This document shows, piece by piece, positions 24,506-35,755 of a stretch of DNA of 64,000 bases. Every line of letters begins with the position of its first letter. Position 1 is the first letter of the stretch. Location of the stretch: contig JAYESD010000001.1 of the NCBI GenBank assembly GCA_036927565.1, forward strand, positions 110,961,110 to 111,025,109, read 5' to 3'. Below the pieces are notes generated by a model. That model searched no databases. It saw nothing but the letters and a program-made list of their open reading frames with translations, and was not told the DNA's origin. The stretch is from Tuctoria greenei (Eukaryota; Streptophyta; Magnoliopsida; Poales; Poaceae). The translations under genes were made by a program, and so were the position numbers.

Positions 24506-25240
24506 GAGTCTGTAATTACACACAATGTAAGCTATAGAGTTTATAAACAGTGTTAGGTAGGTCCTTCAGAAGAACATCTGGACCCCTCCGGGAGGGTCCG
24601 GGCAGTTTAAGCAACATTTAAGTTGGTCCCTGTACTGAAAATGTGGCTTACCTACCCCTGGTTAGAAGAAGATGTATAGCACACATAGCCTGGTTCCGTA
24701 CCCTAAGTGTGTCCTTGTCTACTTTGTAATTCAAACCTATAATGAAAGACATTATTGTGTAAAAGCGGATTCCACGTGCACTAATTTTGTACTGGCTCGT
24801 TTCTTTTTATCATCCTTTTCATTACTGTCTATACTGAAGTTGTGCAATTCTTTTTAAGCTTTAGTCCAAAGTTTTTCATGTGTTCTACGGGTTCATTGCC
24901 AATTTTTTTCGGATCTTAGCATTGCTAGATGGTCTACTCACCTAAACGCTAAAGCAATTATTAGGTCCGAAGTACGCTATCGACTTAGCTTGGTCAAGCA
25001 CCCTAAGTACGCCAATCTACCTACATTCCGACAGGCCTCAGTAGGGCGGGTCCTGAAGACATTCAGATCCGGAGAGATTACATCAATGTACTTGTTATCA
25101 TATTGAGTGCTTTTGGATCTAAAATTCAAATAAGAACAATAAGCCGCAAAAGAGTTATAGACGAGAGGACAAATTTTATGGTTTCTCTTGTCTTTGATGC
25201 GCAGGAAAAATAAAAACACATGACGATGGTGGACGATGCT
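24506..25240. other. Tat element region after pol; no gene seen
   Basis: Non-coding sequence between integrase and the tandem repeat block. It holds one copy of the GACCCCTCCGGGAGGGTCC segment near 24575. No domain is recognisable. Confidence 0.5.
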
Positions 25241-25730
25241 GGAGCTACTAAGCTCCGACATCCCCCAAGGGGGCCTACCGTCGACGTTTCAAACATTGAA
25301 AGTGGGCATCCTCGGAGATAACAAGCTCCAACAACTCCCATGGGGGTCCGCCGTCAGCGTGAAGCATAATGACGATTCAAGCGAAGATGGTGAAGAAATC
25401 ACCCCGAGGGGATTCACCGTCGACGTACTCAACGTTGATGGTGGATATCGTCGAGGACGGGAAGCACTAACAAACCCAGGGGGCCCGCTGTCGACGTTTC
25501 TATGAATTGAAATTGGGTGACGTTGAGGCTACCAAGTTCCAACACCCCCAGGGGGTCCACTGTCGACGTTTCTATGCGTTGACACTGGGTGACGTCGAAG
25601 CTACCAAGCTCCGACACCCACTGGGGCCCACCGTCGTCGTTTCCTGCATTAACAGTGGGTGTCGTCGGACTTATCAAGCTCTGGCATTTCCCAGGGGTCC
25701 CACTATCGGCGTCACATAGGGTCCCTGGAG
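25240..25730. repeat. ~71-bp tandem repeat in the Tat element
   Basis: About seven diverged units share CAAGCTCCGACA, then a C-run/G-run palindrome such as CCCCCAGGGGG, then CCGTCGACGTTTC and TTGA(C/A)A(C/G)TGGGTGACG. Clear neighbouring starts near 25540 and 25611 give a period of about 71 bp; earlier units are more diverged. Tandem repeats between pol and the 3' LTR are a known feature of Tat/Ogre elements. Confidence 0.7.
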
Positions 25731-26259
25731 TTGTTGGAAGTAAACTTCAGACCTAAAATCTAAGCGTGCTATCTACAAGTTCAAAGCTTTCAAGTCATCA
25801 ACACATTGTCAAATCCTTTTGGTACATGTTCACAATAAAATTGTATAAATTTACCAGAGGCCAATAAGATAAAGGATAATGCATTGAAGACAAACATAAA
25901 ATGGAATTCATTCATTCAAAGAGTGGAGTTCATTCATCGGAAGTGTTGGATTACAAAATTACGATTACAGTAAAACAAAAGAAAAAAAGGTCCTAGCTAC
26001 TTAGGCTCTACATCCTATTGTAAAAGAGGCAACCTTATCGGTAGCTTCTTGGAATCTAGCCTTGGCGGCATCCTCCTCTTCGACAATGGGTCCTTCAAAG
26101 ACTGGATCCAGAGAAAGTTGGGGGTCTCAACACTTGTAACACACCAGGACATATTCAGCGACGTTCTTGACCAGAGATTTCCCATCTGTCTCTAGCTGGT
26201 CAGCAATGACGTCACCCATCACGTCGAGATTGCTGCCAGTAGAGCTAAGTGCCACCAAC

Positions 26260-29080
26260 GTCTAGTCCAGCTTTGGTGCTGGGTTCTCTGAATGTACCGG
26301 ACTGAAGCTAAGCAACATTAAAGCTCCATCGGCATGCCCCATGAAGTCCCAGACCTGCTGGGACTCAGTTGCCCTAATATTCTTCAGCTCCTCCAATGAA
26401 CTTCTACCGGCCGCAAGCTCCGAACTCTCCCGACCAATGCGCTCTACCTCTTTGGCACGTTGTTGAATGCTTTTAGCCGCTTGCTTTTCGCGGCCAGCAA
26501 GATCCGTCTCCCGGAGGTGGATGCGGTCCGCCATTCGTCCAGGTCCTTCTCTCTGCCTCTCGCCTTCCCCTCTATGGTGGCAACATAGATTCTTTTTTTG
26601 AGAGCCCTTTCCCCAGCTTCTAATGCTTTTCCTCCTCTAGCTTGCACCGCTAATCAAATTTTTTTGTGCGGTCTGCCAAGTTTTGCTCTCCTAGAGTCAG
26701 TTTCTGGGAGAGAGCCCCCTCTCTCTTCAAAATATCCTGCTGCATCTCGAGGAGTTTCTCTTCCCTCTAATCGACGTCCACTCGACGCTCCGGGAGAATT
26801 TCATTCAGCGTTTTGAGGTTACCGTGACGATCGTCAGTAGCGTCACTACTTTTACTGGCATGCTCAAGAATCTCTTGACTCTTTGCATCGAGAACCCTGA
26901 TGGATGCCTTCCTCTCATCTTGCGGCTGGCCCCAATATTCCATCCGAGCCTTTTCCTTCTCGACCAACTCCCCTTGGTCAGCAAGCCTTGTGTGCGCCAG
27001 CCTGGTTTCAAAATGAAGTTTGTTGCGCCGACGCTGTAAGGTGTGGTGCTCTTCTTCAAGGACCTTGCTGTCGTGGTTGAAGGCGAGCTGGACTTGACGG
27101 AGACTCGAGCAAGCGTTGTTGATAGACAACACCAAGGGAATAGGCTCCGGACCTACCGGGGTCATCTCCATCGGCTCCAAGGTGTCTTCAAGTGCAGAAA
27201 TTTGGTCCCACGCCACAAGCATGGTCCCCTGCTGTCCTGTAGCACTAGGACCGCCTCGCAGAAGCTCTTTTGCTTCTATCGCTGCCGATGAGGGTCCCAC
27301 CGTGCGAACTTCAACCTCTGGGGCTGACGCCGAAGGTCCCTACGAATGTGGTTTCGATCCCTCCGGTGATGCCAGAAGTTCAATCGACGACTCTGAAGGT
27401 GGTGGGCCCCCTCGCTAAGTCCTCTGGGTGCTCTAGCTCGAACATAGATGCCTCAGAATAATCACCTCCGTGGCGGACGTAGGAGCTTCGTATGGAGCCC
27501 CCACTACTACCAGCTCAGGCGCCGGCACTTCCACTGCATCCGGCTCAGGTGCCAGAGCTCAATAACCTCCAGCACAGGGGCCAGAACTTCGGACACCTCC
27601 TGCTCAACCGCCGAATCTTCAATAACTTCCGGCACAGGCGCCAGAGCTTCGATTACATATGGCTCAAACGCTGGAGCTTCCGCTATCTCTGTCTCCTGCT
27701 CTGGTGCTTCAGCCGTCGACTCTGCGGTCGCTGGCACATCTTCATCAACTTGTTCCCCATGGTTCGACGCTACCACATGAGTTTCTGGTGTCTCCTCTTG
27801 ATTCAAGTCCACGACAGCTGGCGCTAGAGCTGCCATGTCTTCTGCCACTACATGGGGAGGCACAGTGGTTGAAGCCAGTGTTTCCGCATGCATAGCCTCA
27901 GTCGCTACAGCAATTGCCGAAGCTTCGACCTTCTTTCTTGACACTCTAAAAACAAAAGATCTGGAAAATTAAAGACACAATAAAGACAAGATTAGCACCT
28001 CAAGGTGAGATGAAAATGCTTACCTGGGGATGCTACCACCCCAGTCGCTGCAGAATCTCTTCTTCTGAGGCCCAGAGTTAGAACCCACCAGGCCTGGTGA
28101 GATAAATACCCCGGACCTCGGCTGGTAGCTAGCCGTAGCAGCTGGAGCCTGCTCAGCTCGGACCTCCCCCGACTGGGAAGGACCACCAAACCTGGAGCCT
28201 GCAACTGGAACTAGAGCCAGAGTTGATTTGACAGAGCTTGCACTCCTTTGGGATGCCGACCCTGAAGAAGGTGTGGCTGCCGAAGATCTCCTACACCGGG
28301 GAGAAGGTGTTTTTGAAGTCGAAGCTGACCCGACGGGGCTCCCATCAGCGTGCCTCAACTTCCTCTTTTGGCCGAAAGATTCGGCTGATTCCTTGCCCTT
28401 GCCCTTTCCAGCATCATCAACCCTTAAGCTTGGAGTGGGGGGCACCTTCTCTGAATCTCCGGGGATTGCAACCCCGGAGGTCCTGTGTCTCTCGGCTACG
28501 CCGAGGTTGTCCAGCGCTAGCATTCTCCTTCGGAGCTCCCTACTTATCTATGGAACCATGTTCAGAGGTTGGAAGGCAGCCGGCGAAGCTAAGGCATCGC
28601 AGGAGATAGCTCCATGCTGAAACTTCTTAAAATGGAGATTCAAAGCTTCCTCATCCAAATTGGTGTTCAAACCGACTTCAATTCGGTTATCATCCATCTC
28701 GCTATTGAAAGCCCATGCGAGCCACTCCATAGTCTTCTATGAAGCCCACCTGTTCACCAAGAAATTATCGAAGACCATCTAAGGGGTCACTCCTCCCTCT
28801 ATGCATTCTTCGATCCTTTCAATGATGGGCTTGTACGGTTCTAATAGCTTAAGAACTACATTCGAGGCTCAGTATTGACATTGGGAAGGCCCTTGGGCAG
28901 CTCCAATCTCTCATGCTCCTCCACACCAATGATCACCAAGTCTTTATTTCAATCAGCCCACTTGCTGCAGGGGAAGGCCTTCAAATACTTGAAGGGCCAA
29001 GTCTTGCGCTTCACGAAGTAGTAGAAGCCAATCAGCTCCGTCCCCTTCCCAGTGGTGTGGACCATGAAGAAGGTCTAGAA
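26260..29080 (-). pseudogene. Tat-lineage extra ORF, antisense to pol (Transposase_28-like)
   Basis: Reading leftward from about 29060 are TTGKGTELIGFYYFVKR, KAFPCSKWAD and LEPYKPIIERIEECIEGG, then 28730-28548, a Pro/Ser/Lys-rich region (28523-28020) with KGKGKESAESFGQKRK, an acidic Ala/Glu/Pro-rich region (27944-27507) and a coiled-coil (27300-26262). A good intron lies at about 28021-27947, with donor CAG-GTAAGC and acceptor TTTTTAG. Tat elements often carry such an extra ORF downstream of pol, in antisense, matching the 'putative gypsy type transposon' family. Several stops and frame changes show decay. The first exon is uncertain; 29081-29690 probably holds its 5' part. Confidence 0.65.
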
Positions 29081-29690
29081 CAGCTCTATGCACGGAGGCA
29101 CGCCCACCCACATCTCACAGAAGTGGACAAAGGTCGCCACGAGCAAGAGTGATTGGGGGCCGAGGTGATGAAGCTAGAAGTCTTAGAAATCCAGCAGCAT
29201 CAAGAGGAAGGTTGAAAAAGGTGGGATCAAACCCACCATGGAATACACTGAGAAGTACACCATCTCTCTAGCGCGCTCCTCCTTAAAGGGGAGCTTGCCA
29301 AAGCGTATGTCGCGGTTGCAGGAATCTACCCTGCAAATGACGAATTGGCCCGGGTCCACTGCGGCGGAAAAGCCGAAGTTATTAGCCTTGGTGAATCATT
29401 GTCATGATGGGAAGTTGGAAGCTCGAGGGCGGCGGCCTGACAAGGCGCGTGAAACCAATACGGTTTCTGCATTGGGAGCCGGCGACCTTCAATTGCGTGA
29501 GATCCGCCCGCAAGGATATCACCTGCCGCATTCAAAAGAAGCCACACTGTGATGGTTTAATAGCGAACCATCACCCCAATGGCACTTCAGCAGACCTTTG
29601 AAGCCGCAGCGCGGGAATCAAAGATAGCCCCACATCTGGTATAATAACATAACCCAAAGGGTTTCTCCCAGAGGTGGGCCCGAGGGCTAC
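29081..29690. other. Tat element 3' region before the LTR
   Basis: No protein is certain. It may include the start of the antisense ORF. The last bases, GGTGGGCCCGAGGGCTAC, are purine-rich and immediately precede TGTCGGTACC, so they may act as the polypurine tract. Confidence 0.45.
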
Positions 29691-30426
29691 TGTCGGTACC
29701 CAGCGTATCGGGTACCCCATGATACCGCAAGAAACATCGAGGAGTTCCACCCCTCTGAGTTGAGGATCTCTGAAGGCTACACGTACTATACAACAGTGGA
29801 CCCGCCTCCCTCGTTTGGGTAGCTCCGGCATTGCCACGTGTAACAAAAGGCCGGAGCTAACTCCCCTTGTAAGGAAGCTCCGGTCTTGCCACGTGTTTAG
29901 TGACCCCGCACCTAACCCCCAGTAGAGGAAAGATCCAGTGCTTCCACGTGTATAGTAGCTTCAGACCTGCCTCCCCACGATTGGAAGCTCTGGAGCCGCC
30001 ATGTGTCAAGCCTCCATACCTTAGATAGCAACGAAGAGACTGGGGAATCTCCAACGGCGCGGACATTCAATGGACAGTTAAAGCTACAGTTAAAAGATCT
30101 CATTATGTGCCATGAATGCCATATTAATGACAAACGATCACAGGACCCTTAACAACGGTAATGGATCCATTAAGGCGCATTATCACACTGTTAATTACAC
30201 TCAATAGTCACAGATCGTGTATTAAGCATTTAATGACTGCTGGGGCCACATGTCGGGCCAGGCTGGCAATGTTTCGGCCAGTCCTTGAACTATAAAAGGG
30301 TTGCACCACACAGTACAGGGACAACTAAGCTCACACGCTCACAAGCGCCATACATTCATACATATAACAATACAACACGTGGAGTAGGGTGTTACGCTTA
30401 GGCAGCCCAAACCACGTAAAATTATC
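29691..30426 (+). mobile_element. 3' LTR of the Tat element, truncated
   Basis: It starts TGTCGGTACCC and shares with the LTR at 31595 the ACGTG-bearing subrepeats, the CTATAAAAG promoter box (about 30290-30298) and the GTGGAGTAGGGTGTTACGC and CCCAAACCACGTAAAA segments. Similarity stops after ACCACGTAAAA near 30426, so the last few hundred bases, including the CA end, are missing. Confidence 0.75.
29835..30010 (+). promoter_or_regulatory. Four ~55-bp LTR subrepeats with CACGTG cores
   Basis: CACGTG lies at 29835, 29890 and 29945, with CATGTG at 30000, an exact 55-bp step. Each is preceded by a GAAGCTCCGG-like segment. CACGTGT matches the G-box/ABRE class bound by plant bZIP and bHLH factors. 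The matching block in the second LTR is at 31796-32140. Confidence 0.65.
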
Positions 30427-31020
30427 CATGAGGTGTGCAAGCTTGAAGAAGGCTATGCAAAAGGTTTTTTCAACAAATGGATAATTTGGCGATGGAGGAA
30501 TCAACGTGCTCGTCACCCTCCAAGATTAGTGTCACCTCATGGCGCCTGCTATCAGAGGGCCACATCGCCGATTTAAGGACAGCGACGGGAAACCTCCTCG
30601 TGCCCCCAAAGTGGCACAGGTTTCTAAGGATCTAGCTTCTCTCTGTTAGGAGAACAAGAAGCTATCGGACTTAGTGGATGAAGGGCGCATTGAGATAGCA
30701 GAACTGAAGGATGAGCTCATAACCCTCAAGGAGTAGATTGATGGTGTTCGCCATGGCATTCAGCGCCAAGCTCTGGCGCATATGCAATGCCGTCGGGAAG
30801 CCCGACATCTGTAGCACACCTTAGTGTAGATGTCCCGACCGCATTGAATGCTTACTAGGTTCATTTAGTTTTATTCCAAAATTTTTATTTCATTAAGTTT
30901 AGGTTGAATAATGTAAGCATCCCCATATTTGAGTTCAATAAAAGGAACTTACCGGATATCTAACCCGATAAAGTTCCATCTTTAGTTTATTTTGTGTGAA
31001 TAAAGAATTCAGGGAACAAT
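30427..31020 (+). pseudogene. Unidentified retroelement internal fragment with short coiled-coil ORF
   Basis: From ATG 30539 a frame reads MAPAIRGPHRRFKDSDGK, then KLSDLVDEGRIEIAELKDEL and HGIQRQALAHMQCRR, with TAG stops near 30648 and 30735. Charged heptad-like sequence suggests a coiled coil, as in some gag proteins. I cannot name the family. The stretch ends where a TGTGGGGGATGTGCCCC LTR-like start appears. Confidence 0.4.
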
Positions 31021-31594
31021 TGTGGGGGATGTGCCCCAAATTCACAAAATCCCGACGTGCAAAAATATCATTGCAGCTCAAAACATGTCTAAACTGATTA
31101 TACGACTTGACATGTCAAAACAGAGCAACAGAGAGGCCAAAAGGGGGTCGGCCGAACCCCCTGGTCGGCCAACTTGGTGCGGGCCCCACACAACTTCGTT
31201 TCGCTCCACAAATTCAATTTGGATCTCTTATCCCTGAATATGCATGCTTCATTACTGTTTGAGTTGATTTAAATTTAATATTGAATATGTGAAATCAATT
31301 CAACTCAATAGTTAGAGTTTAAAACTTGGTAGTCAAAATTTGCTCGAGGTGAAAATTAGATTGCTTTATATTTCGATTTGTTGCCTTGTTTATGATACCC
31401 ACAAGCAAAATAGGAAAAAATGTTGTCTATGTATTTGACTAGTGTGATATGGAAAATGAGTTATTCGAGTAGATATCTCCTTGCTTGAAATGGATTTTTG
31501 ATGTTCGCACAATTTGGAGTCTTGAACTTTGCTTGACTCTCTCATTGCAAATTTAAATACCCATCAAGGCCATAAGATTCCTGGAAACCATATG
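31021..31594 (+). mobile_element. Probable LTR fragment of an unidentified element
   Basis: TGTGGGGGATGTGCCCC at about 31021 looks like an LTR start, and the sequence before it is purine-rich (GAATTCAGGGAA). GTCGGCCGAACCCC resembles sequences common in grass LTRs. It is cut by the Tat LTR starting at 31595. No second copy exists in the window to confirm it. Confidence 0.4.
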
Positions 31595-32793
31595 TGTCGG
31601 TACTCGGCATACCAGGTACCCTCGCACAGAAGCTAGAGCCGCCTAGGTACTCCGCCTCCCAGGAAAGGCGCGGTCCTACGGTGCACGTGTTCAAGAGACC
31701 CAGACCCATTAGTCTTGGATGGGATGTCCAGGATATCCACAAAAAAACCGAAGGAGAAGCTCAACACCCCCTTTGGAGATGAGCCCCCAGGTAACCACGT
31801 GTCCAGCAGGTAAGGATCCCTCCTTCCCATGAGACAGGGCTTCGAAGCTGCCACGTGGACCAAGACATCAGATGGGCCACCTACCATTGGGGTGGGCTCC
31901 AGCGCTGCAACGTGTCCCGCAAGGCAGGACCTAACCTCCTCCACGGAGGTGAGCTTCCGACACCAACACGTGTCCAACAGGACGTTGCCAAGCCTTCCCC
32001 GCAGAGATGAGCTCCCGAGCCGCCATGTGGCCCGCAAGGGGGGACCTGACATCTTCCGCAGAGGTAAGCTCTCGAGCTGTCACGTGGTCCACAAGGCAGG
32101 ACCTGACCTCCTCCGCAGAGGTGAGCTCCCGAGCTGTCACATAGTCTAGCCACTTGCCCTGGATGGAGGGACGCGGGAGTTAAGAGGTGTGCATTGTCCC
32201 TGTAAAGGATTGAAGATATGCGGCTTCCCCAGATACATGGCGTGGCACACGCCTAATGTCAGGTACTGCTGTGACCAGTTGCATCACAGTGAAGACGCTG
32301 CAAGCCTGTCCCACTACGCCAAGTGGGTAGCATATAGCGATAGAGACAGTTGGACGGGGCATCCCCTGCCCATGTCTGCAATGGCGCATGGGTTACTTAC
32401 GACGCAGGCGGGAAGACAGCGAGTCTTAAAGGCCACGGTCATAGCAAACCTATGGAAGAAGCCTTAGATCTTTAGGATAAGATCGCCCCGGGACCACCTG
32501 TCGGGCCCCGGGACCCGACTTGTAAGGCGTCTAGCCTTGTCTATAAAAGGCCCGGACCGCACCCGTTAAAAAGCACCATACCGAAACATCACACACGCAT
32601 ACACACATACTAGCAATAAAATCCACCGTGGAGTAGGGTGTTATGCTCCTTGCGGCCCAAACCACGTAAAACCACTGTCTCATATTGCCATTCACTAGAA
32701 CACTTGATCAAGGCCTAAGCCCCGCCGAACAAAGAACCTCTGCGGGCTGCTCCTTAGAAGATTCGGGGGAAGTGTCGCTCTAAAACTTCGACA
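31595..32793 (+). mobile_element. 5' LTR of a second Tat-type element, ~1.2 kb
   Basis: It begins TGTCGGTACTCGG and ends AACTTCGACA, followed by a primer-binding-site-like TTTGGTGCGCCAGGTAGGGG. It has a CTATAAAAGG promoter box near 32541-32550 and the GTGGAGTAGGGTGTTATGC segment shared with 29691-30426. Because it is followed by a gag start, this is a 5' LTR and belongs to a different copy from the one ending at 30426. Confidence 0.75.
31796..32143 (+). promoter_or_regulatory. Seven ~57-bp LTR subrepeats with ACGTG cores
   Basis: CACGTG occurs at 31796, 31852, 31967 and 32081, with variants AACGTG at 31909, CATGTG at 32024 and CACATA at 32138. The step is 56-58 bp. Units share GGACCTGAC(C/A)TC(C/T)TCCGCAG and GAGGTGAGCTCC. 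The motif is the most conserved part of the unit in several copies, suggesting a G-box/ABRE-like enhancer array. Confidence 0.65.
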
Positions 32794-33088
32794 TTTGGTG
32801 CGCCAGGTAGGGGCTTTTTCCCTAAAAAAGTGCTAGCGCTTTCACAAACATGGTGTTCAGCAGGCCCGTGGAAGGCGGTTTCGGCCGCTGTCACATGGTG
32901 ACCAGATCCGTCGCTCGAGTGGTGCTCTCTGGTCCATCACGCCCCCGTGGAGGTACAGCTGGCCCGGGTGGCACCTCTGGACACATACCGGATTAGTCGG
33001 CCCCAGCGGCACCACCAACAGCAAGCCTGGAGAGCGCTCTGGCAGCGGCCAGAGCCCTTCTCCACCACTCACCATCGTTGAACGCCTC
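32794..33088 (+). pseudogene. Tat gag leader and N-terminus, interrupted
   Basis: TTTGGTGCGCCAGGTAGGGG directly after the LTR is the usual start of the leader in this element class. An ATG at 32850 opens MVFSRPVEGGFGRCHMVTRS, then a Gly/Pro/Ala-rich stretch. A TAG lies near 32995 and the frame resumes with Ala-rich sequence. At 33089 it is cut by a Tekay-family LTR, so only about 80 codons remain. Confidence 0.55.
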
Positions 33089-34473
33089 TGTCACACCGTC
33101 ATTTTCATGCATCATGCATTGCATACATTGTAATATATGTTTAACATTGAGCAACATAAAAAATAATAAGTCTGAAATGAAATTAGAAACAAAACCGCAC
33201 TTATGAATTCTGGGAAGTGCGGACTAGTCTGATTTTGGTGCGGACAGATCAGATTTTTGTGCGGATTAGTCCGATTTCTCTCTTACTTCCATCGGACTTT
33301 TCCGCTTTGCTGCGGGCTAGTCTGTTTTCCTCTCTGGACACTTTTGGACTTGTTCGGTCCATTTGTGACTAGTCCGGTATCCCAATTTTCTTGAAATTTT
33401 TCCAAGTCCTTGGACATGTCCGTACTAGTCTGGTATTCCAGCGGACTTGTCCATTTTCCCCTCTGACTAATGTCAGACTTGTCCGATTTTGGACACACTT
33501 CTTTGTTTTTCTTCTCTAAATAAGTTCGGACTTGTCCGATTTCTCTCTGTCTATCTTCGGACTAGTGTGGCCCTTTTCGTACTTGTCCAATAAATCGCGA
33601 CTCCGAGTTGATCTTTTGTTTCATGACTTGTTCTCTGGTTTACATTAAGTTGCTAGGGATGTCGTGCCTAACGCTTTTAGAGTCCATGTGGACTTTAAAC
33701 CGACCCCTACTCATCTGAAACTTGAAATCCACCCATCCATAGCCTCCACCTCTATATAAACAACTCCGCCCCTTGGCTTTACATCTATTTGCCACTTTTT
33801 CACCTCACCCAAACCCTAGCTCGTGGATAGCCACCACCACGGAGGGAAAAGGAGATCTAGAGCAAGAAGAATAAGAGGAGGGAACGAAAGAGGATCAAGA
33901 TCTCCATCAACTTCACATTCTTCGTCAATAATCCTCCATCAAGTTCTTCATCAACACTAGATCGTCAAGACCCAAGTGTTACCTCCAAGATCCTTAATTC
34001 ATTGCAGTTTTGAACACCTGGTATACCTTCTACTTCCTTTTCCTTTCGTGAATTCAACCCCAAATCTCTGAATTTTACGTCAATCTAGAAAACCCTAGTT
34101 TGCCAGTTCTGCAAAGTGCGGACTTGTCCGATCCCTAGCGGAGTAGTCTGATTTTCCTGGTCAAATTTCAGTTAAATTAATTGATTAATAAAAATCATTA
34201 ACAACTTATTAACTTGTTTTGCTTCGCATTTCAATTAATCATGCATGTCATGTCATGTTGAGTAATATATGTGCACTTTTTGATTGTAATTCTTGTCTTG
34301 TATGTTTGATGTGCGGATTAGACAAATTTGTGCTAGAGAGTGCAGCGGAGGATCTCCAGCACGAAGAGTTTGAAGTCTTTGACCCGAACCAATCCGAAGA
34401 GCAAGCCCAGGTGTCCTTGAACATATTTATCCTATTTTGAAATAAATGTTTTGTTTGGAAACTGCATGCTTGT
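33089..34473 (+). mobile_element. Partial Tekay-family LTR
   Basis: It starts TGTCACACCGTCATTTTCATG and follows the 17794 LTR through the CGGAC-GTCCG palindrome region (33.2-33.6 kb), the TATATAAAC box near 33754, and the GATTAGAC and GTGCGGA segments, to GCATGCTTGT near 34473. There it departs from the reference LTR, so the last ~1.4 kb are missing. It is more diverged from both LTRs of the 11-20 kb element than they are from each other. Confidence 0.7.
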
Positions 34474-35755
34474 AAAATCCCACTTTTTCCTTTTATGTGA
34501 AGTTCAGCTACAAGTGGTTTATCAATCATAATGGAGGTCAATATAGTTGTGCACATGAACTTGACCTCACTATAATGTTTTCTTTCTACTCATGTTTAAT
34601 CTTATTATCATTAGAACTGGACTTCACCCTAAGCATAGAACATTTTAAGTAAACCTTTCTGCAAAGTTGGGAAGTTAATTGATTAAAATGGATAGGGCAA
34701 ATTATACTGCAGCAATATAAAAATCAAAACAGTTTTAATTTGATTATATTGCTGTGCATATTAGGCCCTGCCAAAAAGATTCAAATCCAAGGCTCCAAAT
34801 TTTTCCTTGGACTCTTAAATATCTTAATAGCTTCTCGGAAAATTTTCAAGATTTTTGAAGTACATCTTACACTTGTTTGGACACGTACAAATGATTCATT
34901 TCGCGTCGACATCAAATTTAGCTTTGCACTAAACTTTGCCCAAATCAACCCCCAATTTTTCCTAAGTCCTTTTATGGTTCAAGAGACCTTGTTTCAAAGT
35001 TTGGAGATTTATGGACCTCAGAAACTATTTATTTAAATAAGGTTTATACCCATATTTGAATTCAAATTTGAATTTGAATTTGATGCAAACTATGTCCAAA
35101 TTGAAATCTGATTGCAGAATTGGATTCACCATATTTTTCTTAACCTATCTGTAAATTTTGGGAATTTTTGGACAATGTTTAAGCTAGAATTTAGAGGAAG
35201 GGATAAGGGAGAGAGGTGGGGCCCACAGGTCAGTCGGTGAAACCGTTTCACCGCCTCTGTTTCTTTCCCCGGGCGACACCGCGACGCTGCATGCCGCCAG
35301 CGCGCTGTCGGCCGTCGGTCACATCCAGCTGCCCCTCTGCGTCTTTATCTACCACAGTGAAGGCTATAAAACCACTCCCCCATCGGTCGAAGTCCATCAC
35401 CGATTCCCTTTTCACCGCGCCGCACCATTTCATCGCCGCCGCGATCACCCCGTGCCATCTCGACGCCGCGCAGCCTCGCCGTCGATACAAGCATCATCAT
35501 CCTCTACTGTCTATAGCAAAAAGGTACGCAACGACCTCGTGCAGCTTCTGGTTAAGCTTGAATTCCTACCGTGCAATCTAGCTTCGGTATTCCTTAAATT
35601 CCCGAAGCGCTTTTATAACTTTGAGGCTAGGTCGTCAGTTTAATTCCGATTGTATGCACAAAATTTCTTTGATCTGGTTAGACGACATGATCTACGTGAC
35701 CTAGCACACCTTCCCTCCAAAAATCAGAAAGAACCATCGACTAATTACCAAGTTC
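34474..35755. other. Unassigned sequence, possible LTR, with a TATA box
   Basis: The left 700 bp are AT-rich with ATTCAAATTTGAATTTGAA runs. The right part turns GC- and CpG-rich and has GGCTATAAAACC (TATAAA at 35365-35370) followed by a C-rich leader. That pattern resembles the promoter part of a gypsy LTR, but no coding domain or second copy confirms it. Confidence 0.4.
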
